Assembly (NCBI RefSeq): GCF_020740795.1
Contig: NC_067294.1
Span: forward strand, 5,704,001 to 5,768,000
Origin: Apus apus
Lineage: Eukaryota > Chordata > Aves > Apodiformes > Apodidae
Direction: 5' to 3'
DNA length: 64,000 bases
Shown: in pieces, positions 12,601 to 24,100 of the stretch
How the letters are laid out: each line of letters starts with the position of its first letter
How positions within the stretch are numbered: the first letter of the stretch is position 1
Notes under the pieces: model-generated
The model's database searches: none
What the model was told of the DNA's origin: nothing
What the model saw: the letters and a program-made list of their open reading frames with translations, nothing else
Position numbers and translations under genes: made by a program

Positions 12601-14842
12601 AGACAGCTCCATACATATCTTGCTCAATCAAATTACCTTTTTTACCCTGTTTTTCCATGCAGAATCTCCTGGTGTGGCCAGAGGCAGGTTTGCTCTTGGC
12701 ACTGGTGAGGAGAGATTAGGTTTTTGTTTCCAAACAGTCCCAGGACGAGCTGGGCTCCTGCTCTCTAAAGCAATGACTGAATTCATAATATCCTCAAATA
12801 TGAGTTAGTGGCTAATTTCCAGCTCTGGTGCTGGGACATTTGGTTTCCATTCTTGGCCAGGTGGTGCTGGGCTTCCCTCAGCCATCCTGGATGGTCCCTG
12901 GCATCATCCCACTCACATTGTGCTGAGCCCATGCCAACACCTACTTCAAGGAGAACACTGAGAGTGACATAGTCATGGACATGAGGGGATAACTTGAATT
13001 GCAGGGCTGCTGCTTTTGTGCCTGGGAGCACCAGGGTTAAGTCCAATCAGGGCCAGATGCCCTCATGCCCACCTCAGCCCACCACTCCTTTGCATTTATC
13101 TCTATCTTGGGAGAGTCCCCACCTCCTTGCAATGGGGAAGCAGGAGAGAGACACCCTTAAAAATAAAACTGAGTTGGTTGAACAACAGCTTTACAGCCTG
13201 GGGTGTGGGGTTTTGTTCCATGGAGGTTCTCTAGTGTCTGATTAAGGTTGAGTCCACTCTCAAGTCTCTGAAGCACAATTTTTCTGCACCAGCCAACCAC
13301 CTCTAGGATGGTCAGAATTAATATCATCGCTGACACTTTTCAGTGTCCACCCCATTTGGCCCAAATGGGCTGATGTGTGAAGGACTTGTTAGGGGGAACG
13401 GATTAACAGGATGGCAGGCACACAAAGATCCCCTTTCCTGGAGGAAGCAGGCTGCAAGTGAGGATGTATGGGCTGCTGGGTCACTAGAAATCCCTCCTTG
13501 CATATCTGCAGTGGTGAGGCACAGTATCTTGTCCATGCTGGTGCACGCCAACCCCAGGGAAATCCATGGAGCTGTTCAGGGCTTATTGCTTCCCTTTCCC
13601 ATGGCAGCACCCCTATCAGCAGCAGAAATTCAGGAGGAGATGGGCAAATGTGTCTACCAGACAGAAAAATGGCCAGGTTTCCAGTCAAAAAGACAGTGGC
13701 TGCTGGGCTGAAAGCACAGCTCCATCCCTCCCAGTGCCCTGGAACAGGATTTTATTTCGGGTGGAGAAGCAAATACAGCTGTGTTTATTCCCCACCCGTG
13801 GGCTCTTCTGCAGAGAAGAACACCAGTCACAAAACTGCTAGGCATGGGTGTCCTCCCTCAAAGTGCCACCCACACCCCCATGGCCACAGCCCAGGCAGAG
13901 CTCAAGCTGTTGGCCCCTTGTGGGGGGTGTGTGTTAATGAAGGAGCTAAAAGAGAAGACAAGTGGGCTGGTTTTGGCCTTATTTTTGTGCTAGAAAGCCA
14001 CAGGTGCCGTTTGCAGTCCATCTTCTCAGGATGCCTCTGAATCCCTCCTGCCTTTTGCACCAAGCAATTTTTCCAAAGCCAAGGTACTTTCCAACACAGA
14101 GGAAAACCCTTGTGCTACCCAGGATGGGAATTAAATCATGACTCTATTTGCACTGGTCCCCAGGGCATTGCCATGCTTCTTCTGAGCTCTCCATGGGTGC
14201 CTGTGTAGCTCCACGCCCTCAGTGATGCTCCCACCGCTCCCTTCAGTCCCCTCTCAGCTCACTCATGCTCTACTCTCTCTGCCAGGCAAGACCAGGACGA
14301 AAGACAAGTACCGGGTGGTGTACACAGACCACCAGCGCCTGGAGCTGGAGAAGGAGTTTCACTACAGCCGCTACATCACCATCCGCCGCAAGGCCGAGCT
14401 GGCTGGTGCCCTTGGGCTCACTGAAAGGCAGGTCAGTGCTGCAGTTCCCCAGGAAAACCACGTCCTGGATGGAGATAGGGCTGGGGAGCTGCTGGGCTGC
14501 AGGCCAAGAAGGCAATGGTTGTCCCACCTTGCTCCACAGAGCTCCCTTCTCTTCCAAACTCAGCAATGCCTGAGGGTTGTCATCTTTGGCTGCATCCATC
14601 CCCATCTCTCCATCACCACCTTTATCTTTCCGCAGGTGAAAATCTGGTTTCAAAATCGAAGGGCAAAGGAGAGGAAGGTGAACAAGAAGAAGATGCAGCA
14701 GCAGAGCCAGCCCACCAGCACCACCACTCCCACCCCACCGGCTGTCGGCACCCCGGGGCCCATTGGAGGCCTCTGCACCAGCAGTGCCCCCAACCTCGTC
14801 TCCTCATCTCCACTGACAATCAAGGAGGAATTCATGCCTTAA
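3204..14842 (+). CDS. CDX1: Caudal-type homeobox protein CDX1 (3 coding exons)
   Basis: Homeodomain transcription factor that sets posterior identity by controlling Hox genes and acts in intestinal epithelium; nuclear. Joined coding exons 3204-3630, 14286-14431 and 14636-14842 encode 259 aa (human CDX1 is about 265). The N terminus [10 protein letters not shown] is the caudal activation-domain start. The hexapeptide PYEWM, a PBC-interaction motif, is at about residues 128-132. The homeodomain spans about residues 148-207, with [13 protein letters not shown] in helix 3 (Gln50, Asn51), split by an intron before Val45 as usual in CDX genes. The acidic C terminus IKEEFMP is also family-typical. 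The start at 3204 has A at -3 and matches the conserved N terminus; the upstream open frame was not used. Splice phases (1, then 0) close perfectly. CDX2 and CDX4 are less likely because of the N terminus and the SLC6A7/CAMK2A neighbours. Confidence 0.97.
3975..4515 (+). repeat. GT-rich degenerate minisatellite
   Basis: About 0.5 kb of imperfect repetitions of GTGTGTGCAAGGTG-like units, with interspersed TGTGTGTG runs. On the complementary strand it reads as long His/Thr-rich open frames, which are artefacts of the repeat. It lies in CDX1 intron 1, directly before the DR2 element. Confidence 0.75.
4617..4630 (-). promoter_or_regulatory. Perfect DR2 retinoic acid response element
   Basis: The plus strand reads TGAACT-CC-TGACCT, so the minus strand reads AGGTCA-GG-AGTTCA: two consensus nuclear-receptor half-sites spaced by 2 bp. 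DR2 elements bind RAR/RXR. A DR2-bearing enhancer in intron 1 of Cdx1 has been described in chick and mammals, as I recall, and this copy is about 1.0 kb after exon 1. The DR2 match is direct; its use as the CDX1 enhancer is inferred from position. Confidence 0.7.
4699..4761. promoter_or_regulatory. TCF/LEF-like site cluster beside the DR2
   Basis: CTTCAAAGG at 4699-4707 contains a TTCAAAG TCF/LEF consensus. GCTTTGCTTTGTC, ending at 4761, contains CTTTG cores, one of which extends to CTTTGTC. With the DR2 about 80 bp upstream, this resembles a combined retinoic acid and Wnt input to CDX1. Such short motifs are common, so the call is tentative. Confidence 0.35.
6132..6180. promoter_or_regulatory. 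AT-rich homeobox-site island in CDX1 intron 1
   Basis: TTATTGA-AA-TCAATAA (6134-6149) is an inverted pair of CDX-like TTTATTG/CAATAA cores, and ATTGATTAAC at 6171-6180 resembles an HNF1 half-site. Both classes of site occur in intestinal enhancers. No functional evidence can be seen beyond the motifs. Confidence 0.3.
10051..10250. other. Orphan CpG-rich island in CDX1 intron 1
   Basis: This short stretch is clearly richer in CpG than its surroundings (for example CGTTCGCGGCGCC and CGGCTCCGGCGATCGG). On the minus strand a good donor, TCTGG|GTAAGGTG, lies at its left edge (exon side ending at 10051). That would fit the first exon of an antisense non-coding transcript or an internal promoter. 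No protein was recognised. Confidence 0.35.
11265..11290 (+). repeat. AGC trinucleotide run
   Basis: (AGC)8AG, an uninterrupted trinucleotide microsatellite in CDX1 intron 1. It is non-coding here and likely polymorphic in length. Confidence 0.9.
12341..12440 (+). repeat. Short-period minisatellite, about 20-24 bp
   Basis: Roughly five imperfect copies of a unit like ATGGGAAGGGCAGGGACC run through 12341-12440. They differ by substitutions and 1-4 bp indels. The repeat lies in CDX1 intron 1 and has no evident function. Confidence 0.65.
14286..14431 (+). CDS. CDX1: CDX1 coding exon 2
   Basis: 146 nt, from acceptor TGCCAG to donor CAG|GTCAGT. Encodes [15 protein letters not shown] through GLTERQ, the N-terminal arm, helices 1 and 2 and the start of helix 3 of the homeodomain. 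Homeodomain position 36 is Gly (ELAGALG); my recollection of chicken CdxA is Ala. Confidence 0.96.
14636..14842 (+). CDS. CDX1: CDX1 coding exon 3
   Basis: 207 nt including TAA. Begins with [14 protein letters not shown], the DNA-recognition helix, followed by a Lys-rich stretch, a Ser/Thr/Pro linker and the conserved acidic C terminus. The intron before it is only 204 bp. Confidence 0.96.
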   Translation: MKIWFQNRRAKERKVNKKKMQQQSQPTSTTTPTPPAVGTPGPIGGLCTSSAPNLVSSSPLTIKEEFMP

Positions 14843-16490
14843 ACCCCTCACCAGCTACAGACACCAAGAGATAAGCACTATGCAGCAGAGCCCAGCCGGT
14901 CCTCGTGCTCTGAAGCGTGACAGCCCCTTCCCAAAGACACGATGGTCCTCGGATGAACCAACGGGGTGGCCAGCAGGGCTGGATGAGGTGGCACTGGGAC
15001 CTTCCCAAGGGGCTGGTGGGCTTGGTCCTACATAAAAACCATAGGTTAGGTAGTATTGCTGTCCTGTAGGAAACACTCTGGTCTGGTCTCTAGTATTTGT
15101 AGCCCAAAGCAAGAGCCTAATGTCAGCAGAAGGAAAGGGGGGGTGGTCGATGATGGTTTTACTATGGTGCTTCAAGAGGAGCTGGTAGGACACTTCCTTT
15201 ATGGTCCTCCTGGCAATCCAGCTGCCTTTTGGGGCAGTTTGAACAGAACTGAACTAGAAAAAAGACCTGGTTGGACTCAAAGCAAAAAGAAAATTCCACT
15301 GAGTTGGTCTCCTGGATCTGACATGCTGGGAAGAAAGGTGCCAGAGGCAGAGCAAGTTGCACTGTGGGAGCCGGGCAGGACTCTCAGCTGTGGGACCCAA
15401 GCGGGGACTCATTCAAGCCACAGTGATGGTGGCAAGCTGGAGCACAACCTTGGCAAGAGTCACCACATTTCCCCACCCATGTCCCCCATTCACCTGGTAG
15501 CACCTGCTCCTGAGCCCCCAGCTTTGCCCCTGCAGCCACCAGGAGCCACACAGAGACACATGGGGTGCTGCTCCAAGGGAGCGCTGCTGCCATGGGCACC
15601 AGAGCTGCTGCCAGGGTGGGCAGAGGCTGTGTTAGGCAGAGGAAGGCTGACACATGCCCTGGCTTTAGGAGAGAGAGAGATGGTCTTTAGAAAGACAGAG
15701 AAATGTTTTTTTCTTATTTTCTTCAAAACCCAAAGGACTCCAGGTTTGTTCCCCCTGTCTCCCCCCTCCTCTGTGCACTGCATCACCTCTCACTCGCTGT
15801 GTGCCCTAGGCCAGTAACTAATACCCCTCTTTACCACAGCTGAAATATCCCTTCATCCTGCTGAGCCCTGACCAGTGCATTGCCCCAGGTTAACTTACAG
15901 CCCAGCTTCAGCTGCTCCAAAGACCAGTAGGGCTCAGCTGGGACACAGGAGGGTCTACAGCTCCTGCTTGGGTGCTCCTGGGCTGCAGATTCCCAACACC
16001 AAGATAGGGATGAAGGAGTCCAAGCCTTGCTTGGCCTTTCCCAGCACTGTCTCCCCAAGCTCCAGGAGGGTGGAGCAGCAATGTCCCCTGCTGCTTGCAG
16101 AGCACCCAACCGAGCCCCCACATGGCACCCAGCACCGCTTGTGCATCTCATCCCTTGGCCACCCTGTCCACTGCCAGCATCCTACTGCTCCCAGCCCCTT
16201 CTGGCCCAGGAAACAAGGTGTCCAGGCACATTGTGGCTTTTACAGGATGGTCCCTGCCATCTCACTGCACCCACCACCCTGCTCCAGCCCTCACAGGGTT
16301 CGGGTCTCCCTCCCATGGGGACCACTGACACCTCCCTCAGCCACCACTGCCAGCTGAGCTGGGTGGCGAGGACGAATGTTTGCCTTGGCTGGGGATGTTG
16401 GCTCAGGTTTCGTGTATATAAGGCAGAACTGGTTTTTCCTTTTTATTTTTTAGGCATCGGTGAAAATAAAAAACGAGCAGGAATCCCGGG
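14843..16490 (+). other. CDX1: CDX1 3' UTR (extent inferred)
   Basis: Sequence from the stop codon to just past the first convincing poly(A) signal at 16465-16470. No other ORF of note and no repeats were recognised. The exact cleavage site is not visible and an earlier site using a variant hexamer is possible. Confidence 0.45.
16465..16470 (+). terminator. Candidate CDX1 polyadenylation signal AATAAA
   Basis: AATAAA within TGAAAATAAAAAACG, followed within 25-30 nt by a GT-rich stretch (GGGTTTGTTGC) that fits a downstream element. It lies 1.6 kb after the CDX1 stop codon. Confidence 0.45.
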
Positions 16491-19400
16491 TTTGTTGCTC
16501 CCTCCTCCCACCCCACGGTGCTGTGGCAGGGGACAGATGCCAGCTCCAGGGTCACAGCAGTGCTGATGCCCCCGGGCTCAGCCTGGGTTGTGAGGAGATA
16601 ATAATGGAAAAGAGTCCAGATGGATGTCTCGAGGCAGCAGCCTTGTTCCTCTAGGGTGTGCCCATCCTGCAGGGGCATTGCTGGCAGCGACACGGTCACA
16701 TCCCATCCCTTTGCCACCACGGGTGCTGGCCGTGCCAGGCGACATGGAGGCTGCTAACTCACAGCCCTGGGGGCAGCCGGGGAAAGGGTGAGGCTGGGTT
16801 TGGGCTGGCAGAGGCCAAAGAACAAGGCCAGTTGCCCACGGACGTGGCCACCTCCCATTGGCGACTCCCGGCCTCTAATCTCGTTTTATGGCTGTTGACG
16901 GGCTGAATATCCTCCTTGTCCAAGAAGAGCAAACAGAGAACGAGGATGTGAGATAGTGCCTGGGACAGCTGGCATGGGTGCCCAACACTGTCTCCATCCC
17001 GGCCACGTTCCCCTCATCCTGCAGGGCACTGAGCAAGGGGCTGCCCTCAGATCCCTGCCCGAAATGGCTCCTCCAGCTCCATTGTTGCCTGGGAAGAGGT
17101 GGAGACGTGTGCCAAGGTGCCCAGGAAGGGCAGGTGGCTGTGGAGGGACACCAGATGCAGGATAAAGTCCTTGTGGGTGGAGGACATGGAGGAACTAGGA
17201 CAGGATGAGGTGGCATTGCAGAGAGGGATAGAGCAAAGGGATTTTTCCTGATCTTGCAACAGCAGCTGCACCTACTGCTGCACCGTGGTGACCCTGTGCT
17301 CCCTGGCATGGTGCCTGGGCTGCCCCGAGGCATGAGACCACCATCTCCTGCACCCCTGCAAGGGGATGGGAGTACCAGGAGCTAAAATAGGCTGGGAGAG
17401 GCAAGGGCAACAGAGCTGGTGCCTTATGGGAAAAGGGACTGGATGGGCCACTTGCCCAAAGAGTGTGGCTGGACAGGGGAAACTGGGGTCCACTTCTGCA
17501 AGGAGACTGCAGCATGGTCCCTGTGCAGGGGCTTACTTCTCCACATGCAGCCTCCTCCCTCGCTGGGGTTCACAGGCCTGTGACATCCCATTTTGTCATT
17601 GCCACATGGGGACTGGCCAGGGGGGTCCTGCCCAGGCAGGGAATGGGGCAGTGGCAGCCCAGCCCTGGGCATTGCCATTGCCTGCAAGGTCTTGCTCAAG
17701 GGGGAAGCTTGAAGGGGAACAGAGTCCTGGGGGGGATGAAAAGCCCATCTCCCAAATTCATCTGCTGTGTTGGGGTGCCTGTGGGCGGGTGAGGGGCTGG
17801 GCTGAAGGGAAGATGCTCCACCGCCCTCCCGGGGAGGCCACGGGTGCCGTTGACAGGATGAAATTCCAACTGATACCCTAATCTGGCGCCTGCCTGTTTG
17901 CACAGCCGGGTAAAAGTCCAGCGAGCTGTGGGCTGTGCCCTTGGGTCCCTGCCTCCCTGTGTGCACAGGGAGCCGGCGCTGGCGGGAAGAGGCAATAAAT
18001 GCACCCACACGCCCAGCCACCCCTTCCCCCAACACACACACACACGCCCCTTGGCCAGGTGACGAAACGCATCTGCTGCCTCCCCACTCCCGTGTCCTCC
18101 CCTGACTCCCTCCAGCCAACACTTGGGTGAGCCCTGTGGGGTCCCTCCCATGCCAGAAAAGGGGATGGTGGACCCTATTTCCCCACCAGCTTTGCGACCT
18201 TTGGGCCAAACCTCTTGGACACATGTCACCTTGACGGGGACACATGTCACCTTGACGGTTGCACCCCCAGCAGGTGGCAGGTGCTCGGTTTTAGCACCTG
18301 CAGCAGCTGCTTCCTGAGCCACATGGTCCCACATGGAGCCTGGTCCTTTTGGGGACAACCCCGCAGGCGAGGGACTCTGGGGACCGTTCCCATCAAGCCC
18401 CCGCGCTTGCTTCCTGTTTCCTTCCCCTGTGCTTCCCACCGGCTCCCCCCCCACCCATCTGCACCCTTCCTCAGAGAAATCTTGAAATAATCTTCATCAA
18501 AATAAGGCTCCACACACCAGGTGGCCAAGAACGCCACGGGCCGCCAGCAGCCTCCGGCGTGGCGCGCTTCCCAGCGCTGACTAACCGGAGTGCCACTGCC
18601 TGCCTCGTGTCTCGCGAGCGGATCTGGGCACCGTCCCATCTCCCTCTCAGCCACCTCCTCCCCTCTTCCTGGCCAGAACACGGGTGGGCTGCCCGAGCAG
18701 GGTGTTTCCCCAGTGTCTGCGCTGCCATCTCTGCTCCCAGCGCTGGCAGGGAACGTGGGCTGTGCCGGTGCCGCCGGGCACCGCGCTGGGACAGAGGGAC
18801 ACGTGCTGGCTGCCCCGCAGCCCTGCCACCCTGCTGCGCCCTGCTGCAGCCCGTGGGAAGGGAAGGGGTTTCTCCGTGTGCCAGGGGTGTCTCTGGGGTG
18901 GGGTGGGAGGAGGCAAAGCTGATTAGAAAACTCTTGCAAGCTTCATGTGTGCTCCTTGGTGCCCTTGGGACAGTTGATGGGGACAGGTGGGCAAACGCCT
19001 CTGCCTGAGCTCTCCTGTGGTTTCTGGGGTCCCTGGGTTGCACTGCTCCTCATGGAACACCTTTCTGTCTCCTATTGTGGGTGCTGTTCCATGAAATGGG
19101 CCTCTTGCAGGCTCCATGGCAATGCCAGACTCAAGCCAGCTCTGCAATGAGATGCTGGAGCACTCCAGATGCCCAGGGTGGGATGTCTACTCCCAGGAGA
19201 TGGAGACCTGATAGTTGTCCCAGAGCAGCACCAGCAAAAACAGCAAAGGGAACCCCAGACACAGAGCATCCTACTAGCAGAGGTATCAACACAGACATTT
19301 CAAGATTCTATCAAATCTGGATTTTTCCACTGATAAATACTGCTCTGGAGACAAGAAGAACAGGGGCTTGAAGTTGACCCAGAAAGGCCTGGATGGTTTG

Positions 19401-20860
19401 TACAGGACTTAGTCTGTGCTGGCAACACAGAGTTGGGGCAGCTGTAAGAAGGTGACACCAGCCTCTTCCCCTCCCATGCTGTGGTGGTGGTCCTGGGACA
19501 CTTCTTTTTAGGTGAATCCCAAGGGAAAAAGCCAAAGGGGTGATTCAGATCACACAGGCATGGAAGGTAAACAAAGCATCCCAGCTCTGAGCAGGAAGGG
19601 TGAGGCTGGGACAGAGCCCAGCACAGCCACCTGCCCCAGGCTCACCATTCCCCACCAGCTTCATCCAAGGCAGGTAACACCTTGATGTGTGGATTTCCAA
19701 AGACCTTTTTTTGGTTTTTTTTGAGGAAGCTGTAAATGTGTGAAGAAAAAAAAAAAAAAAGTTTGTTGGGCTATACAGTTTGCTCCTTCCTCCTTTCCCA
19801 CTGGGAAACCTGGGTAAATGTTAGCTCTGAAATATCCACTATGCAAACACGGAGCCACTTCATCATGTTGGGTTCTGCAGAAATGTGTCTTTATCCTCAG
19901 GATCTGTTTTCTTTTGGGGAAAAAAATCAGAAGTGCTTGGAGGGCTGTAGGAGCACAACTGCCATGAGATGTCAGGAAGATTTGCTCTCACATTAGGCAA
20001 GTTGGGTCCTCTCAGTCCCAGCCCTGTCACTGTCCTCCATGTCCCTAGTGCTGTCTGCTCAGCCTTAATCCTGAGCAATCCTGGGGACAGGTCTGGGGCA
20101 GGCTGGAGCACAGTCAGAGGTTTAAAGAAGGGAGAAACACCTGCTGATGGACTGGGGACAGACCAGATAGAAAGTGAAGGACAAGAGGATATTATCACTG
20201 GGAAGAGGCATTACTGTGGGTCCTCAGGCAGACAGCAGCTCTGCTGGTACCACACTAGCCCTGGGGCTTATGGGGTTGTCCCCTCTTGCAGTCCCGCAGG
20301 GGTCATTTACCTCCTTGAAACTGGGAGAAGCCAAAGATCTCTGCCACCTCACTGGGGATTTGATTGAGCATGACAGTGAAAAGCTCACATCTCCCCGGGC
20401 TTTGGGGCTGTAGGACCCTGCTGCTGACTCAACAGGCATGTCTGAACCCTGGAGATGTGACCTGTGCTCCAGCATCGGCCCCACGATATGCGGGACTCAG
20501 CTGTTCACCCTGGAGCCAGCCCAGGGATTACTCTTGTCCCCAGCACGATGGGACACGCTGGTCCTACCCACGGGGACCAATTTCCACTGAGCATCCCCCT
20601 CCCTCGGGCTGGGCACTGGGCTCAAGTAGCACAAGGAGTCACTTTTGAGCTGCTCAGGCTCCAGCTGTGTCCTGCCACAGGAAAATCAGCTCAGAGCCGG
20701 ACAGGGAGATGTTGGGAGCTTCTGGCATTTGCACTTGCACTGCTGTCACTGCTGCCTGGGGCAGGTGGGACCCCCGGGGTGCCCAGTGGCAGGGTGCCTG
20801 CAAAGTCAGCTCCATCCATAGGGAGACCTGATGCATTCGTGGCATGAGTAAAGCAGCAGC
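16491..20860. other. CDX1-SLC6A7 intergenic spacer
   Basis: No exon was recognised. It holds a short CA run (18032-18045), an exact 21-bp tandem duplication (18217-18258) and a modest CpG-rich patch at about 18480-18850 that includes TCTCGCGAGC (18610-18619), one base from the BANP-type TCTCGCGAGA motif. An A-tract at about 19745-19760 is the only other simple sequence of note. Confidence 0.5.
18217..18258 (+). repeat. Exact 21-bp tandem duplication
   Basis: Two identical adjacent 21-bp copies (18217-18237 and 18238-18258), each containing ACATGTCACCTTGACGG. Identity implies a recent duplication. Each copy holds a palindromic ACATGT core. Confidence 0.85.
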
Positions 20861-21159
20861 CCTTCCTCCTCGCTGCCCCGGAGGGGGAGCCGAGGTCCCG
20901 GACCCCTCCTGGGCAGGGGTGCCTTTGACAGACAGCCCTTCTCCAGCCTGCCGAGAGCCGTCCCCTCCTCCCTGCTCAGCCCTCAGCCATCCTTAACTCC
21001 AGGCAAACCTTTCCTTCAGCCCTGCTCCCCCAGCACCCCCTCCTTTTTTGTTATCGCTTCGCCCGCTTCTTCCCCCCGCCCCAAATCGCCTCCCAGTCGC
21101 CGAAGAAAGCGAGAGGAAAAAGTGTCGGAGCGGGGAGCGCATAGCAACAGGATTCTGGG
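20860..21159 (+). promoter_or_regulatory. SLC6A7 promoter and 5' UTR region (GC/CpG-rich)
   Basis: GC- and CpG-rich sequence surrounds the first SLC6A7 coding exon (for example TCGCCGAAGAAAGCGAG and GTCGGAGCGGGGAGCGC just before the ATG). No TATA box is evident. The transcription start cannot be placed from sequence alone. Confidence 0.45.
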
Positions 21160-21192
21160 ATGAAGAAGATTCGGCAGCAGCATCTCCGGGAG
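21160..21192 (+). CDS. SLC6A7: SLC6A7 coding exon 1 (11 codons)
   Basis: Encodes [11 protein letters not shown], aligned to the human start MKKLQGAHLRK. The donor GAG|GTGAGA is in phase 0. This tiny exon is 5.4 kb from exon 2 and lies inside a CpG-rich island, which supports it as the true first exon. Confidence 0.85.
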
Positions 21193-24100
21193 GTGAGAGC
21201 CGGGAAGCGGGGTGCCCCCCAGGGCTGGGAGCCGCGGAGCGGGGTCAAGGTGTGTCCATTAAGCTGTGATCCCCTGCCCATCTCCCTGCCATCTCCTGCC
21301 CATCTCCCTTCCACCCCCCGCCCGGGGAACCCCCGGGGGCAGCCGGCAGACTTTTGCGAGGCAGGGATTGTCAACAGGGTGGGCGTGCGTGGGGCCGAAG
21401 TGGGGTGGTGGGGAGAAGGACAGGGGGGATTTCGTAATGCCTGCTCCTGCCTGGCTGCAATTAGCAGGGCAGAGAGGCCCCGGGCTGGGGCAGAGCTGCC
21501 CACTGCCCCCTCCGGCTGGCTGGATCCCTGCCTCTCCGGCCATGATTCATGAAATGTCTGGCCGGGAGGCTGTGGGTGGGCACCTGCGGGCGGTCTGACA
21601 CCCCGGGGACACTGCTGCCACCAGTCCCCTGCTGCCTGGTCCTGGGGGTGGTGAGGGCTTCCCCCCGTGTCAGGATGGGCACAGCTGGGCGATGCTTTTC
21701 CCACCGGCAGCTCCTATTGCCTCCTCTGTAGAATTTAAAGGGGTCTGGGTGGTGCTGCACCCTCAGCTCTGGGTTCAGGGCAGAGCTTTTATGTACCCTT
21801 TTTATACCCTGCTGGAAACCTTTTTTAAACTCAGCTCGCAGGCTTTCTTACCCCAGGTTTCCTCCAGTGCTGCTCTGCTCTCACCAGGCTCTCAGAAACC
21901 CTGTCACCCTCCACCTCAGGGACCAAACCCCTTCTTGTGCCTGTCCCACATGGGGACACGGTGGAGCAGGGTGGCAGAGGGTGACATGGGGCCACGCTGC
22001 TGCTGCAGGTGGGTCAGCAATTCCCCTGGAGCACCCCAGGCATCCACCCAAGGCTGGGAGCCCCTTCGACTCTGCCAAACCATGCCCACTAACCACAGGG
22101 CAGGGCAACTTCAACCAGCTCCAGCCTTCAGATGAATGAAAACCCAGGACAGGTTCATCTCTGCCAGGAAATTCCTAGGATACTGGGACATGACGTATAA
22201 AAACCAGCAGTGGCCTGAGGAAGCCAGCAACTGTCGGATGGCCCTGGCAGCTGCAGGGCTGCCTACTTTCCTCCACTGTTGTTTGGAGGCATCATCTGTC
22301 TCTTCCCTCTTCTCCTCCTTCCTACAAATTGCTTTTTCAGATGACTTTGTGACTGCAAGATCCATTAAAAGTTGTCTTTGTCCCTTCCAAAGGTTTTTCT
22401 GAGATACCTGAATTCCTCTGCTGCAGCTGATCCTGTTCAACATTTATTCAGGAATTCATTTAGTCCCACAGTAATCAGCTGCAATGGAAAGCAGATGTCT
22501 CCAGAGTTCTTTTCACCATTCTCAGTGCTGCTTAGGGTCCTGCTGTCCTTCATGACCAAAAAAAAAAACCTCATGCTGCACTTCAGATAGAGAACCTGGT
22601 GTTTGCAGTCACCCAGCACCTTGGGGCCACCATGTCTGATACTGGCATTGGGCTTGCCCAGAGGGGTTTGTACAGCCCCAGCTGCAGCTCCTGCCCCAGG
22701 TCTCTGACAAGCATCCTTTCCCTCTTTTTATGATCCACTTCCCTCTGGTGAGCCAGGAATTTTAAGCCTTCTCACTGGACATGTTTTAGACATATGGAAA
22801 TTCCTCTTTAATAGAGACCTTTCTCAGGCTCCACGGATTTCAGGTTGGCGTTTGCACAATAGTATTTCCAGGAGAGTCTAGTGGAGGGTTTTTTTATATT
22901 TTTGATTCTTTGCTTTGGGGATTATCTGGGGACTAAAGCCCATGGGGCCAGCAGTGGGAGCCAGGATTTGGGCTGCCCCTCCCCATGCCCATCCAGGCTG
23001 GTGAGCTGCATCCTCCTGCCTGAGCCGCTGCCCTTCCCAGCCTGCCTCAAACATTCCCCAGAGTTTTCCGATGGAAGACCAGAGGCATTCACAGCTATGT
23101 GTATTCCCTGTGCTCTGGACATCGCTGTAATGAGTTTGCTTCACCCTCAGCGATCTCCAGCCCCCAGATTCCCTGTGCGGGTTCCAGCATCGCTTGCTCC
23201 CTCTCCTGGCATGTGCTGGGGGAACCCGACGTTAGCGCAGCCCTTCAAGGAGCTCTTCCAAGCCGTAGAGATGCTTTATTTACTTCACTTTCTGAACGAT
23301 ATTGCATTTGAATTAATTTTTATGCTGGTTTGTTGTGTTGGTTTTTTTCTCTCCAAGAGATTAAGAAGCAATTCCTACTGATCTGAAGTGACTCACACTT
23401 CACAGACGTGCTGTGCTCTGATCCTCAGGGGAGAAATCTGGTGTTAGGTGGCATTTCTCCCAGTCAAAGGCTGGGATCCATGCACAAAACACTGGCAAAA
23501 TAAGCCTACAATGCCAGTTTGAATGGAGAGAAAATCAGATGAAAAAAAAAATTAACTTCAATCTGGCTGGCTTTTCATGGGTGTAGCTGAGTTTTGTACT
23601 GGTTTAAGTAAATTGGTTTACAGAAAATAATTAGCATCGGGCAGTTTCCTTTTGGGAACCAGCTTTTATCTTGGCAGAGACTAAAGTGCTTTTTCTTCTC
23701 AGTGACCTTTGCTTTGCTGACTTCTTTGGGAGCATCTTCTGGTGATAAATGGAAAGTGATGCTGTGTTCAAAGAGGAGGTTGTTGCCAAGGGAGCTGTTA
23801 GTCCCCGTCTGTTTATAACTGCGAGACGGGAGCCCGGGTTGAAAGATGGCAGTTGATGGTGGAAAGCACTGAAGCAATATTGGAGCACTAAAGCACTTCA
23901 GCTGCTGCTGGAAAGGAAAATTCCTGTTATGACAAAGGCTGAAAGGGAGCATTAATCCTCAAAAAAAAAAATAAAAAAAAGAGGGGAGGCTGGAATCAAG
24001 CCAGCATGTGAGATTTCCAGTAACCTGAAGTGGAGAGGTGTGTGTGTCTCTGCTATTTGCAATGAAAATGGGCTGGAACCCTTAAATACTGCGTTTTTCA

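Larger units (their letters stand above)
3631..14285 (+). other. CDX1 intron 1 (10.7 kb)
   Basis: Large first intron with GT donor and AG acceptor. It holds a GT-rich minisatellite (about 3975-4515), a DR2 element (4617-4630) with TCF-like sites after it, AT-rich homeobox-site islands (5640-5780 and 6120-6310), an orphan CpG-rich patch (10050-10250), an AGC run (11265-11290) and a 20-bp-period repeat (12341-12440). No further exon was recognised. Long first introns carrying enhancers are typical of vertebrate Cdx1. Confidence 0.9.
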
